This document shows positions 24,127 to 32,814 of a stretch of 64,000 nucleotides of DNA, one piece after another. The first letter of the stretch is position 1, and every line of letters starts with the position of its first letter. This stretch comes from JBLMYQ01 sp050260055. Its GTDB lineage: Bacteria > Bacillota > Clostridia > Acetivibrionales > UBA4821. Under the pieces are notes generated by a model. That model did not search any database and had not been told where the DNA came from. It worked only from the letters and a program-made list of their open reading frames with translations. The stretch lies in NCBI GenBank assembly GCA_050260055.1, contig JBLNBO010000020.1:21177-85176 (forward strand), written 5' to 3'. Position numbers and translations under genes: made by a program.

Positions 24127-26091
24127 TCAACTATTTTCGTATCCGTCTTGATTGTACTGACTTTCAGCAAAAACAACCCTATCAGTACATCTTCTTATCA
24201 GTCTTTTTACAAAGGTGGCACATTTTCGGGTTCTGTACTCTTCATCCAGTTCTTCTGTCCAAATTTTCTCATTTTCCCATTTTGGTGAAAAAACATAAGG
24301 ATTTGAAAGCTGTTCTACATCGCTTTTGCACCAAGTTTGGGAGGAAATATCTATCCAAATTTGTACTTTCCGGTTCAGCGAAGAAGATATATAGGCAGAA
24401 GGTGTTGAAATAAGAACCGCTTCAGAAAAAATCTTTTGTTCAAGCCCTAAAATGGTTTCTGCTGGTTTTACTCCTTTTTTTATCATCTCAATAAATGACT
24501 TTCCTGTATCGGCTCCAGCCATATTACCAACTATTTTTGTGAAAGTTTCGGCAGATTCAATTAAAATTCTACAGGAGTTAATGTGCTCTTCAATCTGCGG
24601 AAGATTCAAAAGGATTGTTCTAAGCGCCTTTTGAAAAAAGACTTCTATTACTTCTGGTTGGTCTTTCCTATAATCTTCAATCCAATTTTTTAAAAGATAA
24701 TATTTTTCGGTATTAAGAAATCCGATTCGGTCTCTGAATTCTAGATTTTCTATCTTAGGCAATGTAAATGGCTTTTGAGCCATAACCTCTCTAGTAAGCA
24801 GTGCACTTCTCACAGCATCAAGCCCTAATACCATTGATAAAAGATTAGAAATATCATGCCCTGGAGGATTTATGTTCCACTGCGGATGGCTTAAGCACGC
24901 AAGTGTTACCAATGCTCTTATAAAGCTGTCCTCCATATAGCTTCTGGTTCTGGCAAGATTGACAACATTAATTTTCTGTTTTGCGAAACAGCTTTCTAAA
25001 CAGTATTCCAGTACACTATCAATAATTGGGCAAATTACTACAACGTCTGCCGGTTTTATTCCTTCTTTCAAATGTTTTTCGATTTCAAGGCATACCATTG
25101 AAATCATTTCACTTCTAAGTTCGGTCTGAATCGATTTAAAGTCAACCGGATCACATCTATCTAGTTGAATCATTTTCTCTTGAAGAATTGTATTATACAT
25201 GCAATCAGAAAATTTTATAAATTCGGGTTTACATAAATAACTGGCATTAAACTCAATTATTTCCGAGCATTTCGGAAAGATTTTTTCTTCTACATATTCA
25301 GGACATGCACCCTGCTTTATCGAAACCGCGCCATCTATGGAGAAAGAAATAACAGTCTGCTGTACATTATCCATAAGATGTCTAATCAAATCTGTCTCAC
25401 ATGGAACAGCTTCTTCGATTCCATCTACTATTAAGTATTTTATATCTCCATTTAAACGGTTGATGTATTCTTTGGAGCCTAATAGATTCTTATTATATAT
25501 CTCAACCGCCATAAAATAATCAATATATCCATTTCCCCTACAGTATTCAACATACCTGTTAATCACATCCTGCAAATCGGCAAAAAGCCTCTCTCTTGCC
25601 GAATCCTTCTTAGCATTTGAATCATAAAGCCTTTTGCCCGCTGATTTAATATCAATATTTGAAGCAGCGGCCCTAGAAAGAATGCTTAATGCTTCAATAG
25701 TTATCTTTTCAGAGGTTGAAGTAGTATCCATAAAACGCCCTTGCTTTCTGAATTCATCAACAAAACGGTTTAATATGAACTGAGAAACTTCTGTGGTGAG
25801 AAAATTAGGTTCTATGGTTCCCTTTTTAAAGCCTTCTATATTTGAGCTTACCAAAGGCCAATATTTCCTGATTTCGCCTTGAATAAACCCGAAATATGAC
25901 TGAATCCTGATAGATGAAGACTTGTTTATATTAAGATTTTTTCTCCATATTATTGATTGGCGCCTATTCCTGACAAGCACAAGGATACTATCCGTTCTTT
26001 TGCCTTGCTCCAAAAGATTTTGATATGTATCAATCAGTTTTTTAGTTTTACCTGAGCCGGTAGGCCCTTTAACGAGCAGTGACTGCGACAT
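24127..26091 (-). CDS. AddB-like/UvrD-like ATPase with degenerate helicase core
   Basis: A 654-residue P-loop protein starting MSQSLLVKGPTGSGKTKKL, a clean Walker A, followed by SILVLVRNRRQSIIW, typical of motif Ia in UvrD-like proteins. The Walker B position reads YLIVDGIEEAVPCE, lacking the DExQ box, and VVICPIIDSVLEYCLES resembles the AddB/RecC type of inactive helicase fold. No nuclease domain follows. I chose the ATG at 26091, 8 bases after GGAG. It is the first gene of the trio; with the UvrD-like helicase and the separate nuclease it could form an AddAB-like complex divided over three chains. Family placement is moderate. Confidence 0.75.
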   Translation of the reverse strand: MSQSLLVKGPTGSGKTKKLIDTYQNLLEQGKRTDSILVLVRNRRQSIIWRKNLNINKSSSIRIQSYFGFIQGEIRKYWPLVSSNIEGFKKGTIEPNFLTTEVSQFILNRFVDEFRKQGRFMDTTSTSEKITIEALSILSRAAASNIDIKSAGKRLYDSNAKKDSARERLFADLQDVINRYVEYCRGNGYIDYFMAVEIYNKNLLGSKEYINRLNGDIKYLIVDGIEEAVPCETDLIRHLMDNVQQTVISFSIDGAVSIKQGACPEYVEEKIFPKCSEIIEFNASYLCKPEFIKFSDCMYNTILQEKMIQLDRCDPVDFKSIQTELRSEMISMVCLEIEKHLKEGIKPADVVVICPIIDSVLEYCLESCFAKQKINVVNLARTRSYMEDSFIRALVTLACLSHPQWNINPPGHDISNLLSMVLGLDAVRSALLTREVMAQKPFTLPKIENLEFRDRIGFLNTEKYYLLKNWIEDYRKDQPEVIEVFFQKALRTILLNLPQIEEHINSCRILIESAETFTKIVGNMAGADTGKSFIEMIKKGVKPAETILGLEQKIFSEAVLISTPSAYISSSLNRKVQIWIDISSQTWCKSDVEQLSNPYVFSPKWENEKIWTEELDEEYRTRKCATFVKRLIRRCTDRVVFAESQYNQDGYENS

Positions 26092-26130
26092 AAAAATTAC
26101 TCCAATAAACATTTAATAAAAAAATTATAC

Positions 26131-26185
26131 CATAACTCATCTAAGAGTCCCACCAATTATTGGCGGGACTCTTAGATGAGTTATG
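26131..26185 (-). terminator. 29-base-arm hairpin between operons, probable terminator
   Basis: A perfect 21-bp stem (26131-26151 with 26165-26185) is extended inward by CCAAT/ATTGG. On the reverse strand it is followed by a T7 run (GTATAATTTTTTTATT), which suits termination after the membrane-protein gene at 26208. The same TATAAT could serve as the -10 of the downstream helicase operon. Confidence 0.8.
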
Positions 26186-26207
26186 ATAAATTTGTAAGAA
26201 TATTCGT

Positions 26208-26654
26208 TTACTTTGCTCTTGCAATTGCTTTCGCAACCATTCCGATTCCCGCAGCAATTAGACCGAACATTAGAATACCTTCATATAAAGATACTGGCTT
26301 GAAAAAGATATTAAGACCCATAAGAATGCCAAGGAAAATAGTTATTAGTCCTCCAATTGTAAGAACCCATCCGATAATAGATTTCTCATTGAAAAACAAA
26401 ACCCCTATTCCTATAAGCAAAGGTAAGATTACTAAACCAAAGGGAGGGTTTACCCCTAACAAGTCCATTAATGTGAATCTTGATGATAAGATGGTATTTT
26501 GCATTACTAAGAAAGCTCCTGCTCCAAAAAGTCCTAATCCTACAAGAAACCATACAAGCCTTGTTCCTGCCGAAGAAGAATCTTTGCTCAAAAACTCATT
26601 AACTTCTTCATCAACTTTTTCCTGATCATTTTTAGAAAATTTACTTTCTTCCAT
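26208..26654 (-). CDS. four-helix membrane protein, function unknown
   Basis: I do not recognise this 148-residue protein. An acidic, Lys/Glu-rich N-terminal cytosolic tail (1-30) precedes four hydrophobic segments at about 32-52, 68-88, 92-113 and 122-142, with short turns rich in Gly. It ends in a positively charged AKAIARAK. The start follows GGGGGAGG. It is co-directional with the WG-repeat gene, 30 bases downstream of it, so they probably share a transcript. Confidence 0.68.
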   Translation of the reverse strand: MEESKFSKNDQEKVDEEVNEFLSKDSSSAGTRLVWFLVGLGLFGAGAFLVMQNTILSSRFTLMDLLGVNPPFGLVILPLLIGIGVLFFNEKSIIGWVLTIGGLITIFLGILMGLNIFFKPVSLYEGILMFGLIAAGIGMVAKAIARAK

Positions 26655-26683
26655 AATAAACCTCCCCCAAAATTATTGAAACT

Positions 26684-28270
26684 CTATTTACTTATAGTAC
26701 TCATCCATATTAAGCTGCCGCTTCTTGTAATATAGCCATAACCTGCTGAAATTCCAGTATTTTGATCAATATATTGAATATATGCTACACCGCTTCTAAA
26801 GTCTCCTGCCTCAGTATATTGAGGCTTAATTACATAGTTTCCGCTGTAATCAATATATCCCCAAAGGCCTCCCTCTTTTACCTTAGCTAAACCTTCTCTG
26901 AACATCCCTTCTCCACTGTTTCCCTGACAGTCAGAAAACCTTGCCGGAATAGCTATCTTGCCAGTTTTGTCTATGAATCCATATCCATCATAGAATTTAA
27001 CACAAGCAAGTCCCTCATGGAACGTAAACATAGTATTAAAAGTCGGGGCTATTATTACATTGCCACTTTTATCTATACATCCGTATTGAATCCCAATTTT
27101 AACGCAAGCGAGTCCTTCCCTAAAAGCATAAGAAGCTTCATCATATTGAGGTGGAATAATATAAGTGCCTGTCTTATCAATATAGCCAAATTTATTTTGA
27201 ACTCTAACACAAGCAGCTCCATCATAAAAATCATATGCACTATCAAATTGAAGAGGGATTACAGCCTTTCCAGTCTTATCAATATATCCGTATTTTTTAT
27301 CCTTTTTGATTACCGCAATCCCCTCATGAAAATCATAAGCATAGTCAAAAGAAGGTTTTATTAATGTAGTTCCAGCCTTATTAATAAATCCATATTTTCC
27401 GTTTTGTCTTATTTTCGCCATTCCTTCATAAAAGTCGTAAGCATATTCAAATTTTGCTGGAATAAGATAAACACCTTCATTATTTATGTATCCAAATTTA
27501 TTAGTGTTAACATCCTTAACCAGTGCCAAACCTTCATAGAATTCACTGGCCATTGCAAATATTGGCTTAATTACTTCTCTCCCTGCCCTGTTTATAAATC
27601 CATAACGCTTGGTACCATCAGAAGCAGCTTTTACAATTTTAAATAATGTTCCTTCTGCACTGCTCCCGCGGCTCAGAAAATCGTCCACACCCGCTATCGG
27701 CTTCATCAAGGCAATTATACTCATAAGTAAATCCTGCTCTTGGGTATCGCTTATTATCTTTTCATTGTCACTAATAATTATAAGGTCATTGTAATATAAT
27801 ACTTTCTTTCCGAGTGATTCAACCAGAGCTCTTAAAGGTAAAAAAGTTCTTTCATTTATTGACTCGGCAGGAACATCAATAACTACCGGCTTATTATTTA
27901 TGAATATTTTTTTGCTTCCTAATGTCAGTTTTACCGTTCTGCCTTGCTGTATTACTATTACCGTCTGAGTCTTGCCATCCCACTTTACATCGGCCCCAAT
28001 ACTCTCAGAAATAAATCGGACAGGAACCAATGTCCTGGCAGACTTTGATAAAGGGCACACTTGATTATTGCTTGTATCTACAAAAGTCTTGTTAGTATTT
28101 ACATAGGCAATCGGACTGCCTATGTAAAGCACAACAGAATTGGCAAGTCTTTGCCGAACAGTCTTGGGAAGGTCGGAAAATGCAAGGACTGAGCTTTCAA
28201 ATACAGAGAAAATTAAAAGCATTAAGAAAAAAACTTTAATGATAAGCTTATTTCTGTTGATAAGAACCAC
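26684..28270 (-). CDS. secreted protein with copper-amine-oxidase-like stalk domain and WG repeats
   Basis: A 528-residue exported protein. A signal sequence (about 10-32) is followed by a copper amine oxidase N-terminal-like domain, about 45-165 (blocks TLVPVRFISESIGADVKWDG and RTFLPLRALVESLGK); this is a common clostridial wall-protein module without oxidase activity. From about 215 to the end there are roughly nine WG repeats of about 40 residues with the pattern YGFIDKTGKxVIPxxFDxAxxFxEGLAxV. WG repeats are presumed protein-interaction blades. The GTG start at 28270 lies inside a G-rich stretch (GGGGGTGG), so the true start is uncertain. Ligand and role unknown. Confidence 0.85.
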   Translation of the reverse strand: MVLINRNKLIIKVFFLMLLIFSVFESSVLAFSDLPKTVRQRLANSVVLYIGSPIAYVNTNKTFVDTSNNQVCPLSKSARTLVPVRFISESIGADVKWDGKTQTVIVIQQGRTVKLTLGSKKIFINNKPVVIDVPAESINERTFLPLRALVESLGKKVLYYNDLIIISDNEKIISDTQEQDLLMSIIALMKPIAGVDDFLSRGSSAEGTLFKIVKAASDGTKRYGFINRAGREVIKPIFAMASEFYEGLALVKDVNTNKFGYINNEGVYLIPAKFEYAYDFYEGMAKIRQNGKYGFINKAGTTLIKPSFDYAYDFHEGIAVIKKDKKYGYIDKTGKAVIPLQFDSAYDFYDGAACVRVQNKFGYIDKTGTYIIPPQYDEASYAFREGLACVKIGIQYGCIDKSGNVIIAPTFNTMFTFHEGLACVKFYDGYGFIDKTGKIAIPARFSDCQGNSGEGMFREGLAKVKEGGLWGYIDYSGNYVIKPQYTEAGDFRSGVAYIQYIDQNTGISAGYGYITRSGSLIWMSTISK

Positions 28271-28307
28271 CCCCAGAAAATCATATAGATATGTTTAAAT
28301 ACATCTT

Positions 28308-29309
28308 CTAGAATATGAGCCCAAGAACAAACATAATCAGACCTGCAAGCACTGCACATATTGGAATTGTCATTATCCAGGCAACTACTATATTCTTAGC
28401 AACGCCCCATCTTACTGCCGAAAGCCTTTTTGTTGCTCCAACTCCCATTATTGACGTAGAAATAACGTGTGTGGTACTAACCGGAGCATGCATTGCAGTA
28501 GCAGTAAGGATAATTCCTGCTGCCGCAGTTTCTGCTGCAAAACCATTAACCGGAGTTAATCTTGCCATATTTACTCCCATTGTTTTTATTATTCTCCATC
28601 CTCCAACAGCTGTTCCTATCGCCATAGCAAGTGCACAAGCTACTCTAACCCATTCAGGTACTTCAAAACTAGTTATTACACCAGAACTTACAAGCGCCAT
28701 AGTTATAATTCCCATAGCTTTTTGAGCATCATTACTCCCATGACTGAATGCCATTGACGCGGCAGAAAGAATTTGTGCTTTGGAAAAAACAACCGTAACA
28801 AAACGAGGTGTTGCCTTCCTCAAAATCCACATCAATAACCACATTACAACAAATCCTGCAAAGAATCCGATTACAGGAGAAAGAATAAGCCAAAGTATTA
28901 TTTTAACAAAGAAGCTGTACCATGCAACAACAGATATTGTTCCTTTATAGACAATCGCGGCACCTAATAAACTTCCAATAAGTGCGTGGGATGAACTGCT
29001 TGGTATTCCAAAATACCAGGTAATAAGATTCCATATTATTGCAGAAATTAATGTTGCAACTATTACTAATGTCGAAACAGAAACTGGGCTCACTATGCCG
29101 CTTCCAATCGTCTTTGCAACACCTGAACTTACCAACGCTCCAACAAGATTTAATACTGCAGCCATAACAATCGCAGTACTCGGCTTAAGTACTCTAGTTC
29201 CAATTGAAGTTGCTATTGCATTAGCCGTATCATGAAATCCATTTATAAAATCGAAAGCAAGCGCGAGGACGATAATAACAACTACACCAGTCATAACTTC
29301 ACTAGGCAT
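28308..29309 (-). CDS. pit: PiT-family inorganic phosphate permease
   Basis: Cation-coupled low-affinity phosphate transporter in the membrane. The 333-residue protein has about ten hydrophobic segments and the duplicated PiT signature: FDFINGFHDTANAIATSI near residue 20 and MAFSHGSNDAQKAMGI near 190. GIPSSSSHALIGSL and APVSTTHVISTSIMG are the paired inner motifs. It overlaps the DUF47 accessory gene upstream by 8 bases, the usual two-gene arrangement. No Pho box was sought successfully; the promoter at 29968-29996 looks SigA-type. Confidence 0.95.
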   Translation of the reverse strand: MPSEVMTGVVVIIVLALAFDFINGFHDTANAIATSIGTRVLKPSTAIVMAAVLNLVGALVSSGVAKTIGSGIVSPVSVSTLVIVATLISAIIWNLITWYFGIPSSSSHALIGSLLGAAIVYKGTISVVAWYSFFVKIILWLILSPVIGFFAGFVVMWLLMWILRKATPRFVTVVFSKAQILSAASMAFSHGSNDAQKAMGIITMALVSSGVITSFEVPEWVRVACALAMAIGTAVGGWRIIKTMGVNMARLTPVNGFAAETAAAGIILTATAMHAPVSTTHVISTSIMGVGATKRLSAVRWGVAKNIVVAWIMTIPICAVLAGLIMFVLGLIF

Positions 29310-29925
29310 GCTTCATTACCACTCCCTCTATCGTATTGGCCAAATCTTCGCACATATCAAGCGTATTTTCTAAAAACTCAAATATCTCTTTCCACTTGAT
29401 TATTTCAATAGGCTTGGTTTCTTCAGCAAAAAGCTTAGTAACTGCTCCCCTGTAAACTGAATCTCCCTCATTTTCTATACGGTTTATTTCAACTATTTTC
29501 TTATAAAGCTGTTTGGTATTTTTGGTGTCTTTCAATGCATCAGCCATACTTTGAATTTCTTTTGCAGCAGCTATAATAAGATCAGTTATGATAATTGCTT
29601 CTTCTTTACAGCTTTTTATTCCAAAAATTAAAATGCTATGAGCTGTATCCTCAATATAATCCATAATTTCATCAATCTCTTTTGCAATCTGATAGATATC
29701 TTCTCTATCAAGCGGAGTAATAAAGGATTTATTTAATTGAGAAAGAATGGCATGCGTATTTTCATCCCCTTCTTCTTCAACTACTTTCATCTTTTTAACT
29801 TTGGTTTCCAAATCCTTTGTAGGATCAGATACTATCTCTTTTAATAATAGTGCACCTTCATAGACCTTGTTTGCTGATTGGACGAATAATTTAAAAAAAG
29901 TATCGTCCTTTGGGAAAATTACCAT
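29302..29925 (-). CDS. DUF47/PhoU-like phosphate-transport accessory protein
   Basis: A 207-residue, almost entirely helical cytosolic protein of the DUF47 (TIGR00153) family, related to PhoU and usually encoded with PiT permeases, whose activity it is thought to modulate. Recognisable segments are VEEEGDENTHAILSQLNKSFITPLDREDIYQIAKEIDEIMDYIEDTA-like helices (two PhoU-type metal-binding E/D runs) and RIENEGDSVYRGAV. The ATG follows a good ribosome site (TGGAGGTTTTAT). First gene of the phosphate operon. Confidence 0.92.
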   Translation of the reverse strand: MVIFPKDDTFFKLFVQSANKVYEGALLLKEIVSDPTKDLETKVKKMKVVEEEGDENTHAILSQLNKSFITPLDREDIYQIAKEIDEIMDYIEDTAHSILIFGIKSCKEEAIIITDLIIAAAKEIQSMADALKDTKNTKQLYKKIVEINRIENEGDSVYRGAVTKLFAEETKPIEIIKWKEIFEFLENTLDMCEDLANTIEGVVMKHA

Positions 29926-29967
29926 ATAAAACCTCCATTATATGTTATATTAAGTTTCTTCTTCTTA

Positions 29968-29996
29968 ATTATACAGTATTTACAATGCTAAAACAA
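29968..29996 (-). promoter_or_regulatory. SigA-type promoter of the phosphate transport operon
   Basis: Reverse strand TTGTTT (29996-29991), 17-base spacer, TATAAT (29973-29968), about 42 bases upstream of the DUF47 start codon. Confidence 0.72.
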
Positions 29997-30034
29997 AAAG
30001 AAATTATTTTATGTACTCAGTTATAATAATATTT

Positions 30035-31069
30035 CTATTTTTTTGAAGAAATACTTTGATTAATAGGAAGAGAAAATTCAATATCATTTTCTATAAAAGC
30101 ATTATGAAGCCTTTTAATAAATTCATGCTTTATTATATATTGATTTGAGAATTCTTCTGCTTTAACAATAACATTAAAGCTTATGCCAGCTTCTGATAAA
30201 GCATTGAATCTTACAACAGGCTCATTTTCTTTTACAGTCCCATCCACATCATTTATAACAGTATTTGCAACTTTGATGCATAAAGCCTCGACCTTATCCA
30301 GATTGTTTTCTTTACTTATGGTTATAGGCACTGAAACCGGTACCTGCTTGTCCGGGGTACTGAAATTTGTTATAGCAACAACTGCAAGCTTTTGATTAGG
30401 TATAATTATTAGATGGTCGTTTCCTGCTTTTATTATGGTGTCTCTCCATGTAATATCAGTTACATATCCTTCTTCTCCGGAGTCCAGTTTAATATAATCA
30501 CCTGGTTTAATTTGCTTAGAAGCAATAAGATTTAATCCTGAAAACAAGTTTGTCAGAGTATCTTTTAGCGCAAGAGCAACTGCAAGTCCTCCAACTCCTA
30601 GCGCTGTTAACACAGGTGTTATTGAAACTCCTAATGTATCCAGAAGAAATAAACCACCTATGATAAAAACAATTATTCTCATTATATTAACCAATATAGA
30701 AGTAGCGGGAATCGCGCTTTCTTCTTTATTGGAATATATATTAATCAAGCCTCCTAAAATATTGGCGCCAGCAACTGTTATAAGTACTATGCCAACGGCA
30801 AGCATAACTTTTGCAATAACTCCCATAGCCTTAGGCTCAACAGGCGTACTAATGACTGCTCCATAAACACCTGCAACAACAAAGAGCAAAAGAACAGGCC
30901 CTTTGCTGGTTCTTATCATCTCATTAGCCCTAATATGATTAAGTGCAGGAACTTTTCTTAACCGCCTAACTATTATCTTTTCAAAAATAACTCCAATTAA
31001 TAACGCCCCTACTATATAAAATAATGGTAAAAAAGCTTTCAGTAACAAAAATATATTTTTTGTAACCAC
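30035..31069 (-). CDS. MscS-family mechanosensitive channel
   Basis: Tension-gated channel releasing solutes on osmotic downshock. The 344 residues give four hydrophobic segments (about 8-30, 52-70, 84-108, 124-150). The last runs into the pore helix LGVGGLAVALALKDTLTNLFSG, rich in Gly and Ala as in MscS TM3. A beta domain follows (IKPGDYIKLDSGEEGYVTDI and IIIPNQKL) and then an alpha-beta C-terminal domain. It is alone between convergent or unrelated genes. Confidence 0.92.
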   Translation of the reverse strand: MVTKNIFLLLKAFLPLFYIVGALLIGVIFEKIIVRRLRKVPALNHIRANEMIRTSKGPVLLLFVVAGVYGAVISTPVEPKAMGVIAKVMLAVGIVLITVAGANILGGLINIYSNKEESAIPATSILVNIMRIIVFIIGGLFLLDTLGVSITPVLTALGVGGLAVALALKDTLTNLFSGLNLIASKQIKPGDYIKLDSGEEGYVTDITWRDTIIKAGNDHLIIIPNQKLAVVAITNFSTPDKQVPVSVPITISKENNLDKVEALCIKVANTVINDVDGTVKENEPVVRFNALSEAGISFNVIVKAEEFSNQYIIKHEFIKRLHNAFIENDIEFSLPINQSISSKK

Positions 31070-31152
31070 TTAAAATCCCCCTATATTACTATCTGACAAT
31101 TATAAAAAGTTATTTGAATATTCTCTCTATAATTAAAAATTTAGATTTTAAA

Positions 31153-31419
31153 TTATATACTTCCCCAACCTAAATAATCCTTAACTTTTTTGTCAGAATC
31201 CTTGTATTTTATTACCTCATCCATTGCTTTTTTCAGAATATTATCAAGTTCATTTCTTTGCACTGCATTTAGCTTGTTTTCTAAATGCGGACTTTTCATA
31301 GAGAATACAGGACTAGCCCCGTTCTCAATTACATCAACCCTTATTGTATCCCCTACATACTGATAGCTTTTGTAGCTAAATTCCTCAATTAATTCCTCAT
31401 ATCTTTTTAAGTATTTCAT
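31153..31419 (-). CDS. small hypothetical protein, function unknown
   Basis: An 88-residue soluble protein that I do not recognise. It starts MKYLKRYEELIEEFSYK and is highly charged, with an amphipathic C-terminal helix (NELDNILKKAMDEVIKYKDS) and ends DYLGWGSI. I prefer the ATG at 31419, which lies 6 bases after AGGAG, over the start at 31461. It may be a single gene on the reverse strand. Confidence 0.6.
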   Translation of the reverse strand: MKYLKRYEELIEEFSYKSYQYVGDTIRVDVIENGASPVFSMKSPHLENKLNAVQRNELDNILKKAMDEVIKYKDSDKKVKDYLGWGSI

Positions 31420-31520
31420 TATTTTCTCCTGTAAATTTTTATTTTTCTTTACATATAACATTATAGGTATAAAACATATAAGTCAATACTGTATTATTCC
31501 TCAACAAAGCTAATATTTTT

Positions 31521-31550
31521 CTTGTTAATATGTAACAAGTCTGTTAAACT
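31521..31550 (+). promoter_or_regulatory. promoter overlapped by a 7-5-7 palindrome (candidate operator)
   Basis: TTGTTA (31522-31527), 17-base spacer, TAAACT (31545-31550). The -35 lies within CTTGTTA-ATATG-TAACAAG (31521-31539), a perfect inverted repeat, so a repressor binding here would occlude the promoter of the 31587 gene. Confidence 0.5.
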
Positions 31551-31586
31551 AGAAAAAAATTAACTGCAATAGGAGGCGTTATAATT

Positions 31587-31850
31587 ATGTTTGATATAAA
31601 TGTTCGTGACTTGAAGGAAGATATTTTTAAGCAAGCTATTGTTGAACATCAACAAGCATTAAATTTTTGTCAGGAACAGGTTGCGAAAGATACGGGAATA
31701 AGCGAAGAAGATAAACAAATCAGGCTTTCTTCTCTCCAAAGTATCTCTAATGCTGTTCTTGCTTTAAATGTCACAGTTCAATTAATTGAAGAAAACAACA
31801 AGGCAATTTGGAGAAAGTTAGTAGAATTAGGTGTTGTAGAAGAAAAATAA
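31587..31850 (+). CDS. small hypothetical protein, function unknown
   Basis: An 87-residue acidic, Gln-rich protein predicted to be helical throughout, with no signal peptide and no motif I know. Heptad-like hydrophobic spacing (LQSISNAVLALNVTVQLIEE) suggests a coiled coil or helical bundle. The ATG follows AGGAGGCG with about 9 bases of spacing, and a promoter with a palindrome lies upstream. It is the only forward-strand gene between 21.1 and 43.9 kb, bounded by reverse-strand genes on both sides. Confidence 0.7.
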   Translation: MFDINVRDLKEDIFKQAIVEHQQALNFCQEQVAKDTGISEEDKQIRLSSLQSISNAVLALNVTVQLIEENNKAIWRKLVELGVVEEK

Positions 31851-31912
31851 ACATCAGATACTGATTGAATTTTTACAAATTTTTTGTATTTTGATTCTAT
31901 CAATAATATTTA

Positions 31913-32758
31913 TTAAAGGAGTTCTTTTATTTTAACAGCAGCTCCTATATTAGAAGCATATTCAATAATTTTATATTCATCTATAGTTCCAGCAATTTTA
32001 TCATCATAATTTATTACTAACGCACTAATAACTCTTGTTCTATCTATTTCTTTTATTAATGATATTAAGCAAGTTGATTCGGTAACAGCCAATAGCTTTA
32101 CTTGAACAACTTGCTTTTCTTTGATTATGGACTTTTTATTTAAAATATATAGGAATGAATCTGCAATAATACATTTATCCTCCCAAAGTAAAAATCCAAA
32201 TATATAACAGATTATAATTATGATAAGAACATTCCCCGAAAACGCTAATAACATAAAAGCTAAGATGAAAAGTATCGCATTAAGAACCTTTGACACATAC
32301 AAGCAAAATTCTGCACATTTTATTATGCCTATTCTACGAGACAGAATAAGCATGGAAATTCGGCCTCCATCAAGCGGCATTATTGGAAGTATATTAAAGC
32401 AAACAAGAAATGAATTTACCATTATAAGATTTGTAATAAATATAGAATTCGAAATCTTAAATAGTTTAGTTATTAGAATTAAAAAAACACAAATTAGAAG
32501 ATTAACTGCCGGACCTGCAACAACCATTATCAGTTCTTTTTTAACTGAGAGTTTCCATGCGCCAGAAATCCTAGCAGTAAATCCAACTGGAAGGAATTCA
32601 ATTTCTTTTACTTCGAGATTAAATCTTCTTGCAATTAAAACATGTGCAGCTTCATGAATAAAAGCAGAGAAGTATGCAATTGCGTACAAGTTGAACTGGC
32701 CTGCAAAAAAAAGAATTATTGCCGCAGGAATCAGATAGATATTAAATATAATTTTCAT
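31913..32758 (-). CDS. spoIVFB: SpoIVFB-type intramembrane site-2 metalloprotease
   Basis: M50 membrane protease expected to cleave pro-SigmaK in the outer forespore membrane. The 281-residue protein has the zinc motif HEAAH (about residues 35-39) in a membrane helix and the second ligand region NILPIMPLDGG (about 127-137), with six or so hydrophobic segments. A C-terminal soluble part of about 60 residues (VTESTCLISLI through IKELL) resembles the CBS-type tail of Bacillus SpoIVFB. It lies 56 bases downstream of spoIVFA, as in Bacillus, where the pair also follows the min genes. Substrate identity is inferred from synteny. Confidence 0.87.
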   Translation of the reverse strand: MKIIFNIYLIPAAIILFFAGQFNLYAIAYFSAFIHEAAHVLIARRFNLEVKEIEFLPVGFTARISGAWKLSVKKELIMVVAGPAVNLLICVFLILITKLFKISNSIFITNLIMVNSFLVCFNILPIMPLDGGRISMLILSRRIGIIKCAEFCLYVSKVLNAILFILAFMLLAFSGNVLIIIIICYIFGFLLWEDKCIIADSFLYILNKKSIIKEKQVVQVKLLAVTESTCLISLIKEIDRTRVISALVINYDDKIAGTIDEYKIIEYASNIGAAVKIKELL

Positions 32759-32814
32759 ACTGTTTGCATTCTCCTGCCTATTTATTTACAGGCTGAAACT
32801 GTTTAAGATATTGT

